This document shows, piece by piece, positions 1-8,974 of a DNA stretch of 64,000 nt (position 1 is its first letter; each line of letters starts with the position of its first letter). The position numbers and the translations under genes were made by a program. This DNA is from Bacteroidota bacterium (lineage in GTDB: Bacteria > Bacteroidota > Bacteroidia > Bacteroidales > UBA12481): positions 124,001 through 188,000 of the forward strand of contig JABHCC010000061.1 of NCBI GenBank assembly GCA_018669475.1. Direction: 5' to 3'. The notes beneath the pieces were generated by a model. The model was not told where the DNA came from. It searched no databases and saw only the letters and a list, made by a program, of their open reading frames with translations.

Positions 1-1
1 G

Positions 2-628
2 GGATACTTAACGATGAGGAAAGGATGCGATTACCCTGTACCATGGTGGATATATATTAAAAAACTACTTGTTCTTCCCTGGCATTTTTTCACTCAGAAA
101 AGATATGCTGAATGTGAGAATAAAAGAGAAACCAAAATATTTATGCCATGGTTCATCCACATGGGGCTGGCTTTTGGTTACATGATAATGCTAATATTGG
201 TTATGGTATTTATTGAAAAGCTTCAATATGGTCCCGAAATTGATTGGTCAGTGCATATTTTTGGATATCTGGCCAGTGTAGGACTAATTATTGGATGCAT
301 TTATTTCATCCGAAGTCGATTCCGGAAGCATCACATCCAGTATAAAAAGACACATAGCACTGACTGGGTATTTGTTGTATTACTCCTCATTATCACGGTC
401 ACCGGTATTGCTCAGCATATTCTTCACCGTACAGGTATTATTGAATGGGCCAATATCATTTATGTAGTCCATCTGATTTGTGTAGCACCATGGTTTTTAA
501 GAATGCCATTTAGTAAATGGTCTCACCTTGTTTACAGGCCATTGGCAATGTATTTTGCAGCTGTTCGCCGCGAAGCACTGGAACGACAAGAAGAGGGTCT
601 ACCATCAATTTCATATTCATATAAATAA
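2..628 (+). CDS. QmoC/HdrE-like membrane cytochrome b subunit (5' end may lie outside window)
   Basis: Integral membrane protein with four to five hydrophobic helices (around residues 45-68, 80-98, 118-138 and 148-163 counted from the Met at position 14). Several histidines lie in or next to helices (FIHMG, VHIFGY, AQHILH, VVHLIC), as expected of a b-haem-binding subunit of the nitrate-reductase-gamma/HdrE type. The frame stays open to the window edge, so the gene may begin upstream; QmoC proteins usually carry an N-terminal iron-sulfur domain before the cytochrome part. It ends 11 bp before an HdrA-like flavoprotein, so the two probably form one quinone-linked electron-transfer complex. The membrane/haem role is inferred from family resemblance, and the exact partner is unknown. 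Confidence 0.72.
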   Translation, partial: GYLTMRKGCDYPVPWWIYIKKLLVLPWHFFTQKRYAECENKRETKIFMPWFIHMGLAFGYMIMLILVMVFIEKLQYGPEIDWSVHIFGYLASVGLIIGCIYFIRSRFRKHHIQYKKTHSTDWVFVVLLLIITVTGIAQHILHRTGIIEWANIIYVVHLICVAPWFLRMPFSKWSHLVYRPLAMYFAAVRREALERQEEGLPSISYSYK

Positions 629-639
629 AACCAGTTGTT

Positions 640-2391
640 ATGAATGATATCAGAATAGGTGTATATGTCTGCTCATGCGGAACCAATATTGCCAAAATGG
701 TAGATGTTGAGCTAGTTAAAACCACTGTCGAAAAGCTTCCCAATGTGGCTATGGTGAGAAATTATAAATACATGTGCTCAAATCCTGGCCAGGAAATGAT
801 TATTCAGGACATCAAGGATAATGATCTGAACAGGATTGTTGTAGCTGCCTGTAGCCCTAACATGCATGAAAGAACCTTCAGAGCTGCATTGAGATCGGCC
901 GGACTGAACCAATACTTATTTGAGATGGCAAATATCCGTGAACAATGCAGTTGGGTGCATGAAGATCGTATTGAAGCTACCGAAAAAGCTATTGATCTGA
1001 TAATTGGATCCGTTAAACGAGTCGCTCTTCATGAAGCTCTTGAGAGCATGGAGGTAGATATGAATCCAAATATATTGGTCATTGGTGGAGGAATAGCCGG
1101 ATTAACAGCTGCTCTGGAGCTGGCAGAAGCAGGAAACAAAGTTCATCTGGTTGAAAAACAAAATAAACTAGGTGGAAATATAAGCAGGGTTGACCTGACA
1201 GCACCCTATCTCTATTCAGCCAGAGACCTGCTAACTGAAAGAATAACAAAAGTAAATGAGAATCCTCTGATTGATCTTCATCTCAACTCAAAAGTGAGCG
1301 ATCTAAAAGGTTTTCTGGGAAACTTTACTGCAACTATCGATAAACAGAACGGTAAGCCTGGAAAGGAAAGTGCTCAAACTGTAGTTGACATAGGAAATGT
1401 TGCGGTTTGTACAGGATATAAAGAATTTGATGCATCACGTATAACACACTATGGCTATGGTAAACTTCCTAATGTGATTACTTCTTTTGAATTAGAAAAA
1501 ATGATTCGTAATGGTCAGGTTGTAACCAAAGAAGGCAAAATCCCTCAATATGTTGCCATTATACATTGTGTTGGAAGCAGAAATCAGGAGTTTCATGCAT
1601 ACTGCTCCCGGGTTTGTTGTATGACCGCATTGAAGTATGTCCATGAAATAAAATCAATGAATCCCAAAAGCTATGTGTCAGATATTTATATAGATATGCA
1701 CGCATTCGGAAAAGGGCATGAGGATTTCTACCGACGATCGTCCGAGGTAAAAACTCTTTTCTTAATGTACGAAAAAAGTGACAGGCCAGTAATTCACAGG
1801 GCTGAACCCAAAGATGATTGTGAAATGCTGATTGAAGTGAATGAAATACTATCTGGTGAATTGATAGAAATCCCAGCCGATCTGGTTGTCCTGATGGTAG
1901 GCATGGAAGCAAGTGATGATTCCAATGAAATAGCGCGCCTGACCAACATAAGCCAGGACAAAGACGGATGGTTCATTGAAAGTCATCCAAAGCTTGAGCC
2001 AGTTGCAACTACAACTGATGGAATTTTTATAGCCGGTGCATGTGTGGCACCTAAAGATATACCGGATTCAGTTGCCCAGGCAAGAGCTGCTGCAGCCAGA
2101 ATTCTATCAAAAGTTTCTAAGGGAAAAATTGAAGTCGATGCCGTTTACTCTGAAGTGAATGAAGAAATCTGCTCGGGATGCCGACTATGCAACAGCCTTT
2201 GTCCCTTTAGCGCAATTGAGTTTCTTGAGGAAGAGCAACGCAGTCATATCATCAGTGCTCTATGCAAAGCTTGTGGCGTTTGTGTGGCAGCCTGTCCTTC
2301 TTCTGCAATAAATGGCCGTCAATTTACTGATCGTCAACTAATTGCCCAAATCGACGGATTATTCAATCACATGGAAGCTCTTGATGTCTAA
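640..2391 (+). CDS. HdrA/QmoA-like iron-sulfur flavoprotein
   Basis: 583-residue soluble electron-transfer flavoprotein of the heterodisulfide reductase subunit A family. The N-terminal HdrA cysteine domain is present (CxCG at Cys11/Cys13, then Cys46 in MCSNPG, Cys71 in CSPNMHE, Cys103 in EQCSWVH). An FAD-binding GGGIAG motif lies at about residues 149-154. The middle of the protein has an HCVGSR...YCSRVCC cysteine cluster. Two C-terminal [4Fe-4S] ferredoxin motifs use Cys511/514/517/521 and Cys542/545/548/552. HdrA-type proteins bifurcate or relay electrons between ferredoxin-like donors and a heterodisulfide or quinone pathway. The adjacent membrane cytochrome favours a Qmo-like quinone-linked role, which is inference. 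All expected cofactor ligands appear intact. Confidence 0.9.
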   Translation: MNDIRIGVYVCSCGTNIAKMVDVELVKTTVEKLPNVAMVRNYKYMCSNPGQEMIIQDIKDNDLNRIVVAACSPNMHERTFRAALRSAGLNQYLFEMANIREQCSWVHEDRIEATEKAIDLIIGSVKRVALHEALESMEVDMNPNILVIGGGIAGLTAALELAEAGNKVHLVEKQNKLGGNISRVDLTAPYLYSARDLLTERITKVNENPLIDLHLNSKVSDLKGFLGNFTATIDKQNGKPGKESAQTVVDIGNVAVCTGYKEFDASRITHYGYGKLPNVITSFELEKMIRNGQVVTKEGKIPQYVAIIHCVGSRNQEFHAYCSRVCCMTALKYVHEIKSMNPKSYVSDIYIDMHAFGKGHEDFYRRSSEVKTLFLMYEKSDRPVIHRAEPKDDCEMLIEVNEILSGELIEIPADLVVLMVGMEASDDSNEIARLTNISQDKDGWFIESHPKLEPVATTTDGIFIAGACVAPKDIPDSVAQARAAAARILSKVSKGKIEVDAVYSEVNEEICSGCRLCNSLCPFSAIEFLEEEQRSHIISALCKACGVCVAACPSSAINGRQFTDRQLIAQIDGLFNHMEALDV

Positions 2392-2402
2392 TAACGCTGT
2401 GA

Positions 2403-2564
2403 ACACTAAAAACCGAGACAGGATTGGGGCTTTCAATTGTGAAGCAGATCATTGATAATCACAAAGGCAGGATCTGGGTCAGTAGCGAAAAAGGGATATG
2501 GACGAAGTTCACCTTCTTCTTACAAAAAGAACCCATTCCTTCAAGTGATAATACTCAGGCTTGA
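2403..2564 (+). pseudogene. Remnant of histidine kinase C-terminus (HATPase G2 box)
   Basis: Between the HdrA-like gene and the phosphatase gene, an open stretch of about 53 codons with no start codon reads TGLGLSIVKQIIDNHKG, then RIWVSSEKG and TKFTFFL. This is the typical end of a sensor histidine kinase ATPase domain: G2-box GLGL, then the NHxGxIWVxSxxGxGTxFxFxLP pattern. The usual second Gly of the GTGLG motif and the GxGT glycine are altered (ETGLG, GIWT). A stop codon lies directly upstream at 2400-2402, and nothing of the dimerisation domain is present. It is therefore a truncated relic, probably left by a deletion. Confidence 0.8.
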
Positions 2565-2577
2565 TTATCTTTAATGC

Positions 2578-4053
2578 ATGAAAACTTCGATTAAGCTATT
2601 TGGGCTGGGATGCCTGCTGTCAATAATTACCCTGGCCTGCAACAAAACAAGCACAGAAGGCCCATACTTTGGTAATGGAATTCATAATGGCTGGGCCGAC
2701 CAGCACTCAATAGTGATTTGGACCCGCCTGACTAAAAACCCTGAGATGAATTCTTCGGGACAAGCATTCACCGTACTCAAGCCCCAGGAACGAAACAATC
2801 TCCATAAATCAGCTGATAAAGAATTGATCATGGCCGCACAAATTCCTGATAGTCTGAGCCTGGAAGATATGGAAGGTGCCTGTCAGGGAGCATTTGGTGA
2901 AGTCAGGCTCATTTATCATCCGGTAGGAGAAGCTGAAAAAACTGAAGAAACGAACTGGCAGGAAGTTGATTCAACTGAAAATTTCACCCGACAATGGAAG
3001 CTTGATAATCTCCAGGCTGGTACGAGATATGAGATATGTATATACGCACGAAAGGGCTCTGAATCTGCAATTTGCGATAGTATCAAAGGTGCATTTTTTC
3101 TGCCTCCGGATGATAATACGATTGAGGATATTAGTTTCGCTATCGTTACCGGTCATGATTACAACCGAAGAGATGACTCTTTAGGCGGACATAAAATTTA
3201 CCAATCCATGGGGGCAGATCAGCCTGATTTTTATGTGCATACAGGTGACACTGAATATTATGATAAATTCAATCCCTGGGCCATGACAGAAGAACTGATG
3301 CGCTTCAAATGGGATCGCCTTTTTGCCCTGCCATACCAGCGCGATTTTTGGACCCATACTACATCATATTTTATCAAAGATGATCATGATGTGCTCAAAA
3401 ATGATTGTTATCCAGGCACTCATTATGGCACGGTAAGTTTTGAACGAGGAGTAGATATTTTCGATAAAGAACAATTTCCAAGTAATGAAAAACGATACAA
3501 AACTATTCGCTGGGCAAAAGATTTGCAAATATGGATTGTGGAAGGTCGTAATTTCAGATCTGATAATCGCCTGCCGGATGGAGCCGATAAGTCAATTTGG
3601 GGTAAAGAGCAAAAAGAATGGCTTTTCAGAACGATCCGGGAATCAGATGCTACATTCAAAATAATTATCTCCCCAACACCCATTCTGGGTCCTGATCGGA
3701 AAAATAAAAACGATAATCATGCTAATGAAGGATTTCAATATGAAGGTGATGAAATCAGAGGTTTTATAAAGCAGTATGACAATGTTTTTATTTGCTGCGG
3801 TGACAGACACTGGCAATACGTATCACATTTGGCCGACTCCAATCTTTGGGAATTCTCAACAGGTCCTGGTTCAGATAGCCATGCAGGAGGATGGTCACAA
3901 AAAGACAAACGCCCCGAACACCGTTATTTACGGGTTGGGGGCGGCTATCTGTTTGGCCAAATTTATCGTGAAAATGAGAAGCCTGTATTAGAATTCCAGC
4001 ATTGCGATGTTGATGGCAATGTTATGCACACTGAACAATTTGGCTTAGATTAA
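2578..4053 (+). CDS. PhoD-like metallophosphatase, predicted lipoprotein
   Basis: 491-residue exported protein with a hydrophobic leader ending at Cys21, likely a lipoprotein signal. The metal-ligand pattern of the PhoD/purple-acid-phosphatase-like fold is visible: VTGHD, then HTGDTEYYD, then KDDHDV, and finally CGDRHWQY with its GDRH. Such enzymes hydrolyse phosphate mono- or diesters in the periplasm or at the cell surface, using Ca/Fe or similar metals. An Ig-like segment (about 100-180) precedes the catalytic domain, as in PhoD proteins. The gene is convergent with the AGFxN-repeat gene and their stop codons overlap (TTAA at 4050-4053). The exact substrate is unknown. Confidence 0.85.
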   Translation: MKTSIKLFGLGCLLSIITLACNKTSTEGPYFGNGIHNGWADQHSIVIWTRLTKNPEMNSSGQAFTVLKPQERNNLHKSADKELIMAAQIPDSLSLEDMEGACQGAFGEVRLIYHPVGEAEKTEETNWQEVDSTENFTRQWKLDNLQAGTRYEICIYARKGSESAICDSIKGAFFLPPDDNTIEDISFAIVTGHDYNRRDDSLGGHKIYQSMGADQPDFYVHTGDTEYYDKFNPWAMTEELMRFKWDRLFALPYQRDFWTHTTSYFIKDDHDVLKNDCYPGTHYGTVSFERGVDIFDKEQFPSNEKRYKTIRWAKDLQIWIVEGRNFRSDNRLPDGADKSIWGKEQKEWLFRTIRESDATFKIIISPTPILGPDRKNKNDNHANEGFQYEGDEIRGFIKQYDNVFICCGDRHWQYVSHLADSNLWEFSTGPGSDSHAGGWSQKDKRPEHRYLRVGGGYLFGQIYRENEKPVLEFQHCDVDGNVMHTEQFGLD

Positions 4054-5252
4054 TTATTAATGCCAACTCTAATTCCTGCTGCAAAACCAGGATACATACT
4101 CACTACAGTATTACGATTGGTACGTTCAAATACTTTCCAGTCGCGAAATGAAGGATTCATACCACTATTGTCATTTCTTGTATCTGTTACCCAAACATTC
4201 CAACTTGGTCCGGCATATGCACTTAGCATTGATGTAAACTGATAGTTGGCTGTTAGATTAGCCCGGTTAAGCATGTTAACATGATTACTCCACCAACGGT
4301 CTTCATTGATGTGATAACTTACTACTTCTAAACTAAGATCTAATTTATTGAAAACAGGTATTAAGGTACCAATACCGTATCCCCATCCCCACTTAATCTC
4401 ATCATCCTGTACGGCAGCACCAACAGAGACAATATTATAGAAGCTTCTCACGCCGGTTTTGAAACTGATCTCTCCATACAAGGTCTCATTTCCACCCAGC
4501 TGAATGACCTTATATCCATTTTTAACAAAGCTCATAAATCCTATAGCTACACCCTTTTCAATGGTATCAGCCACATTCACCACACCAACTTGTAAACCAT
4601 TGACTTTTTTGGCATAATTCACAAACCCGGAAGCCTGAACACCTGTAACTGTACCAAGACTCACGTTAGCAAATCCGGCAAATTGTCCACCCTTGTTTTC
4701 TCCAGTACTTACATTAGCAAAGCCAGCAGCCTGCAGACCTGTACGGGTACCTAAACTGGTATTTAAGAATCCGCTGAACTGACCCAGGGTAGTTCCCCAT
4801 GAGTGGTTGCTGAATCCCGCAGCCTGAATACCTTCAACCTCTTCCAGACACAAGTTGGTAAAACCAGCAACCTGGGTACCATAAACCTTGCGATGGTTAT
4901 AATTATAAAACCCGGCAGCTTCTATACCTTTTGCTGTTCCGAATGTATTGTTGCAAAATCCGGCAAGCTGAACTCCATGCATATCCCATCTCAAAACATT
5001 AGCAAAACCCGACATTTCCAATCCTTCCAGACCACCTGAAAAGCCGGCAAGCATGTTAAATGATAAATGATTAATTGTACTCCATGAGTGTATTCCATTT
5101 GTACTAAGTGGAGTAATAAAACTTACTTGTACCATACTTTCATGAGCATCGTCCTGAGCATTGTGCTGAGGTTCATCCTGAGCATTAATTTGCAACAATG
5201 ATCCGCCAGCAAGCAGCAGTATACATAGGGTAAATAATCTTGATAATTTCAT
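4050..5252 (-). CDS. Secreted AGFxN-repeat surface protein
   Basis: 400-residue protein with a Sec signal peptide ending near Ala24 (INAQ). Residues ~70-230 hold about ten repeats of 16 residues with the pattern GxQxAGFxN. A conserved segment follows (GVAIGFMSF, then FKTG..SFYN) and then a beta-strand-rich C-terminus that could be an outer-membrane or surface sheet. It resembles proteins annotated as LA_2272-type surface repeat proteins, whose biochemical function is not known. It is the last gene of the sigma/FecR/STN operon and is paralogous to the gene just upstream. The repeats predict a regular beta-solenoid-like stack (inference). Confidence 0.85.
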   Translation of the reverse strand: MKLSRLFTLCILLLAGGSLLQINAQDEPQHNAQDDAHESMVQVSFITPLSTNGIHSWSTINHLSFNMLAGFSGGLEGLEMSGFANVLRWDMHGVQLAGFCNNTFGTAKGIEAAGFYNYNHRKVYGTQVAGFTNLCLEEVEGIQAAGFSNHSWGTTLGQFSGFLNTSLGTRTGLQAAGFANVSTGENKGGQFAGFANVSLGTVTGVQASGFVNYAKKVNGLQVGVVNVADTIEKGVAIGFMSFVKNGYKVIQLGGNETLYGEISFKTGVRSFYNIVSVGAAVQDDEIKWGWGYGIGTLIPVFNKLDLSLEVVSYHINEDRWWSNHVNMLNRANLTANYQFTSMLSAYAGPSWNVWVTDTRNDNSGMNPSFRDWKVFERTNRNTVVSMYPGFAAGIRVGINN

Positions 5253-5356
5253 TTTTGTTTGTTTTAATAATTTCGGTTTTTTCTTCTCTCAATAGGATGA
5301 CATATCAAGAGTAAAATACCCCTATCCGGATAGCAAAAAAAAATGAAAAAAATTGA

Positions 5357-7228
5357 TTATATCCTTACACCTGCAGTAATTCCTACCCATGCCCGTGACC
5401 GGGTATTGCCAAGTATTTTGTCATAAAATGGTTTTATAACAGTAAGAGGGAGATCCAGAGATGCTTCAGAATCAAATTCAGTCAGGAGATTAATAGATGG
5501 ACCAAGCAGTAGACTGAAATTCTTGGCCAACATCACGTTAAATGTTGCTTTAAGCTGATTAAGTGTTCCCACCAAAGCTTCAAAACTATCAGTACGGTTA
5601 AGTATTTTTGAATTGGCTTCCAAACTAATTGACAGGCTTCTATTCAGATTAAACTGGGTTCCCAAACCATAACCTGCGTATGCCAACTCTTTTTGAGCAC
5701 CGGCTGAAAATATATTATAGAATCGATGTGTGCCAGTTTTAAATTCGAGGTTAAGCCAGAATAACTCATTGCTGCTTATCTCTACTTCATGAAATCCCTT
5801 TCTGACAAAACTAAAAAAGCCTATCGGAACACCGGAGCTAACTGTATCACTAACATTAAAAACGGATAATTGTAGGCCATCTACTTCTGTAGCATAATTT
5901 ATAAATCCTGCTATCTGTGTCCCACTATTTCGTCGTGAGGCTACATTGGCAAAGCCAGCTATCTGGAGTCCTTCGACACTCCTGCAGTAGTTGGCAAATC
6001 CACTTGCCTGGGCAATCTTAACATCTTTCACAGCAACATTAGTAAACCCTGCAGCCTGTACTCCATCAACATTCTGACTGGTAAAATTTGCAAAACCAGA
6101 AGCCTGCAGTCCATACATTGGCCCATGCAAAGTATTAAAGAAACCAGCAAGTTGAGTACCTCTTATAGTATCCAGCGCAACATTTCCAAAACCAGCTGCC
6201 TGTGTGCCTACCATTGAACCGGCAGTAACATTGAAAAACCCTGCACCCTGAAATCCACGACTTATTCCACCAACAACATTACCAAAACCAGCTAATTGCA
6301 CACCTCTCATATCGCCACGAACAATATTCTGGAAACCACCCAGTTCTAATCCATTCACGCCTCCGGAATAACCAGCAAGAATATTAACAGAAAAACGATT
6401 AGTAATCAAACCAGTCACAAATCTATTCGTACCGACAAAAGGCAAAAATGAGACCTGAACCAGACGTTCCTCATGTACCTGAACGTTATCAGCCATAACT
6501 ACAGCCCTCTTGGGAACGAGAGCAGCAACCACGGGTCGCTTATGAATATCTGGTGAAACCTCTGATTTGCCCTTAAAACCAATCATCACATCCGGCAGGG
6601 GACTTAAATAAACATTGTGTGACCACTCGTCAACAGGGCGAACAATTATGACAGTATCGAGATAGCCTACCTTACTATAGTTCAGATACTGAACCTTTTC
6701 AGTTGCGGGCAGACTCAAAGAATAATATCCTTCCTTGTTCGTAAAAGAATTCTGCCTCAATTCAACTTCATAAATACTAGCCTGGCTAATTTTCTCACCG
6801 GTACGTGAATCAATGATGTAACCGCTAATAGTATATGTTCGTTTGCGTTCGTCCCGTGTAGGTTTCTTTGGAGCTATTGATTCGAGGATTATAAGGTGGT
6901 TACCAATTACTTTATAGCGATACTCATCGCCAAGCAAATCCACGAGCACTTTGTCAACTGTTTCGTTATTTGCATGGACATTGATAATACTGTCTCCGGG
7001 AATTATTTCTGAATTGTATGAAAAAGAGAAACCTGCTGCATCTCCAATCTCAAGCAAGGCATCCTGCAAAGGCATATTTTGAATATCCACATTAACATCA
7101 GCCTCAAGATGATTGGTTTGGGCAGATACTTGATTTGCAAGAACACCCCAGATTAAAAAAGAAAAGTATACAAATGAGTATTTGTAATTTTTGAGGTGAT
7201 CTAATACTCTGATTAGTTGATTATTCAT
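5357..7228 (-). CDS. STN + CarboxypepD-regulatory domain protein with AGFxN repeats
   Basis: About 623 residues from the chosen start. The reading frame could open at 7303, but the ATG at 7226-7228 gives a clean signal peptide (SFVYFSFLIWG...VSAQ) and overlaps the fecR stop by 8 bp (ATGAATAA), indicating translational coupling. After the signal comes an STN (secretin/TonB short N-terminal) domain, then a carboxypeptidase-regulatory-like beta-sandwich (TISGYIIDSRTGEKIS), a linker, about ten 16-residue GxQxAGFxN repeats, and a strand-rich C-terminus shared with the next gene. In Bacteroidetes transducers the STN domain contacts FecR in the periplasm. Here it is joined to surface-type repeats rather than a TonB-dependent barrel. 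Signal-sensing output is inferred from operon position. Confidence 0.85.
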   Translation of the reverse strand: MNNQLIRVLDHLKNYKYSFVYFSFLIWGVLANQVSAQTNHLEADVNVDIQNMPLQDALLEIGDAAGFSFSYNSEIIPGDSIINVHANNETVDKVLVDLLGDEYRYKVIGNHLIILESIAPKKPTRDERKRTYTISGYIIDSRTGEKISQASIYEVELRQNSFTNKEGYYSLSLPATEKVQYLNYSKVGYLDTVIIVRPVDEWSHNVYLSPLPDVMIGFKGKSEVSPDIHKRPVVAALVPKRAVVMADNVQVHEERLVQVSFLPFVGTNRFVTGLITNRFSVNILAGYSGGVNGLELGGFQNIVRGDMRGVQLAGFGNVVGGISRGFQGAGFFNVTAGSMVGTQAAGFGNVALDTIRGTQLAGFFNTLHGPMYGLQASGFANFTSQNVDGVQAAGFTNVAVKDVKIAQASGFANYCRSVEGLQIAGFANVASRRNSGTQIAGFINYATEVDGLQLSVFNVSDTVSSGVPIGFFSFVRKGFHEVEISSNELFWLNLEFKTGTHRFYNIFSAGAQKELAYAGYGLGTQFNLNRSLSISLEANSKILNRTDSFEALVGTLNQLKATFNVMLAKNFSLLLGPSINLLTEFDSEASLDLPLTVIKPFYDKILGNTRSRAWVGITAGVRI

Positions 7229-8312
7229 CCCTTGAGCAACCCACTCCCGTAAGTTTATATTGGTCTCCATCTGTGATAAGTTCAAGTTCAAAAGAAGCTG
7301 CAATAACCGCCATTATATGATCCATTTTTTCTCCAGTGAAGCTAGCTGACAATAAACAGGCCAAAATGCCTTTATCACTAACTAGAATTTCAAATTCGTA
7401 GTATTTTTTCAGGATGACAAATACATCAGCGAGCTCAGTTTCCTGGAAAATCAATTTGCGATCAGCCCAGAAAAGCTCATCGGGCTGCAGATCAGATGAT
7501 CGATACAATTCCTTATTTGCCTTTGATAGTACTCCCTTTTCACCAGCCTCCAGCAAGAGGGTTTTCACCGCTGCCCCCAGACTATCGGTCAGCACAAGCT
7601 CAACTAATCCACTTTCAACCACCACTTCCATATCCTCATTTGGATAAGCTTTTACGTTAAACTCCGTGCCAAGTACACGAACCTGTCCTGTCCCTGCCTT
7701 AATAACAAATGGTTTTGCCGTATCAGCTTTGACCGAGAAGAAAGCTTCACCTTTCAACTCGACACTTCTCTCATTCTCAACAAAGGTTTCAGGAAAAGAT
7801 AAAACAGATTGCTCATTCAATGCAATTGATGATCCATCACTCAAGGTGTCAAATACTACTTCAGCAAAACTTTCAATTTTCAAAGAAGGAAAAATTTCGG
7901 TCGTGTTTTTAAACCAGTCCGTATAAATGACAGATAATACGGATATAATTGCAAGAGCGGCTACAGCAACTGACCAGTAAAGAGTTCTGGCTCTTCCGGT
8001 CATGGGAGGAAGCACATCCTGAAACTGGATGTCTGAATCCAGGCTTTCATCATTCTGAACCTCATTATCATCCAGCATTAGCTGCTCCATCCTGTTCCAT
8101 GCCTTATCAACATCCACAGCTACCGGCTGAGGCTCAAGCTGACCTGTTTCATGCCAGGTTTGCTCCAGTTCTCTGAAGGTCTGTTTATTGCTTGCTGAAT
8201 ATCGAATCCAGGCCTCCACTTCCTGGCGGCCTTTCTCCGAGATCTCATCCAGCAAATAGAGTAACAGCAATCGTTTGTCGATATGGATAGGATCGTTCTG
8301 CATGAATCTCAT
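7221..8312 (-). CDS. FecR-family anti-sigma factor
   Basis: 363-residue inner-membrane anti-sigma factor. A cytoplasmic N-terminal region (1-110) is expected to bind the ECF sigma factor. A single transmembrane helix lies at about 111-130. The periplasmic FecR domain follows (~150-245; RSVELKGEAFFSV, VLGTEFNVKAY), then a C-terminal secretin-like DUF4974 domain (~285-355). The sigma gene is 43 bp upstream and the STN-repeat gene overlaps its 3' end. By analogy with FecR systems it relays an outer-membrane STN signal to the sigma factor. Met1 and Met4 are both possible starts. Confidence 0.92.
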   Translation of the reverse strand: MRFMQNDPIHIDKRLLLLYLLDEISEKGRQEVEAWIRYSASNKQTFRELEQTWHETGQLEPQPVAVDVDKAWNRMEQLMLDDNEVQNDESLDSDIQFQDVLPPMTGRARTLYWSVAVAALAIISVLSVIYTDWFKNTTEIFPSLKIESFAEVVFDTLSDGSSIALNEQSVLSFPETFVENERSVELKGEAFFSVKADTAKPFVIKAGTGQVRVLGTEFNVKAYPNEDMEVVVESGLVELVLTDSLGAAVKTLLLEAGEKGVLSKANKELYRSSDLQPDELFWADRKLIFQETELADVFVILKKYYEFEILVSDKGILACLLSASFTGEKMDHIMAVIAASFELELITDGDQYKLTGVGCSRDE

Positions 8313-8316
8313 AATT

Positions 8317-8336
8317 AAGACAGTTCAAGCTGTCTT
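8317..8336 (-). promoter_or_regulatory. Perfect hairpin in sigma-fecR intergenic leader
   Basis: A perfect 7-bp inverted repeat (AAGACAG / CTGTCTT, 6-nt loop) fills the space just upstream of the fecR start codon, which is 4 nt away. No Shine-Dalgarno-like sequence is visible between them. In fecR mRNA this stem would sit on the ribosome landing zone. No T-run follows in the direction of transcription, so it does not look like an intrinsic terminator for this operon. A role in setting the sigma to anti-sigma ratio is inference. Confidence 0.4.
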
Positions 8337-8355
8337 TTCACTACTTTTTTTTTAG

Positions 8356-8952
8356 TTAATTCAAAAAATCTTTAAAGTCATTAAATAACCCTCTAAATAT
8401 CAGCAATATAAGAGGCATATAGTCAGATAAATTTTTTCGCATAAATTGAAGAGCCTTATACATCTGATTTTCTACTGTTTTGACAGAAATACCTAATTTA
8501 TCAGCAATTTCCCGATATTTCAATCCATCATAACGGCTCATAACGAAAACCTTTCGGCGTTCAATTGGGAGCAAATCAATACTCTCTCTTATTTTATTCT
8601 CTAATTCGCTTACAATGGAATCATCAACAAACTTCTGTTCAGTTTGCTGAATCTCCTGCTCATTGAAACTCTTATAATCCTCCCGGATGGAGATATGGCT
8701 GATTAAGTTGAGACAGGCATTTCTTACCGCCCTGAACAAATATGATTTGACAGAAGATTTAATCACCAGGTTTTCCCTGCCCTTCCAAAGTTTGAACAAA
8801 ACTTCCTGAACTATGTCTTCGGCCGCATCCAGATCATTCAGGAAGACATTAGCATAGGCGCACAGTTTACTATAATGATCACGAAACAGACTTTCGAATT
8901 CTGATTTGCTTCCCAAAACTGCCTGAGCAGATATGTGCAGGGTAGTTTCCAC
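8356..8952 (-). CDS. ECF-type RNA polymerase sigma factor
   Basis: 198-residue sigma-70-family factor of the Bacteroidetes ECF type. Region 2 is at about 22-90 (FRDHYSKLCAYANVFL, AAEDIVQEVLFKLW). Region 4 is at about 128-185, with the helix-turn-helix YREIADKLGISVKTVENQ. The start codon is GTG at 8950-8952, since no ATG precedes region 2 in this frame. A -7-like element lies 28 bp upstream. It heads the operon with fecR and the two AGFxN-repeat genes and presumably directs their transcription once released by FecR. It is divergent from the lipoprotein gene starting at 8975. Confidence 0.92.
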   Translation of the reverse strand: METTLHISAQAVLGSKSEFESLFRDHYSKLCAYANVFLNDLDAAEDIVQEVLFKLWKGRENLVIKSSVKSYLFRAVRNACLNLISHISIREDYKSFNEQEIQQTEQKFVDDSIVSELENKIRESIDLLPIERRKVFVMSRYDGLKYREIADKLGISVKTVENQMYKALQFMRKNLSDYMPLILLIFRGLFNDFKDFLN

Positions 8953-8974
8953 TATTTTTTGCTACGGAACATTA

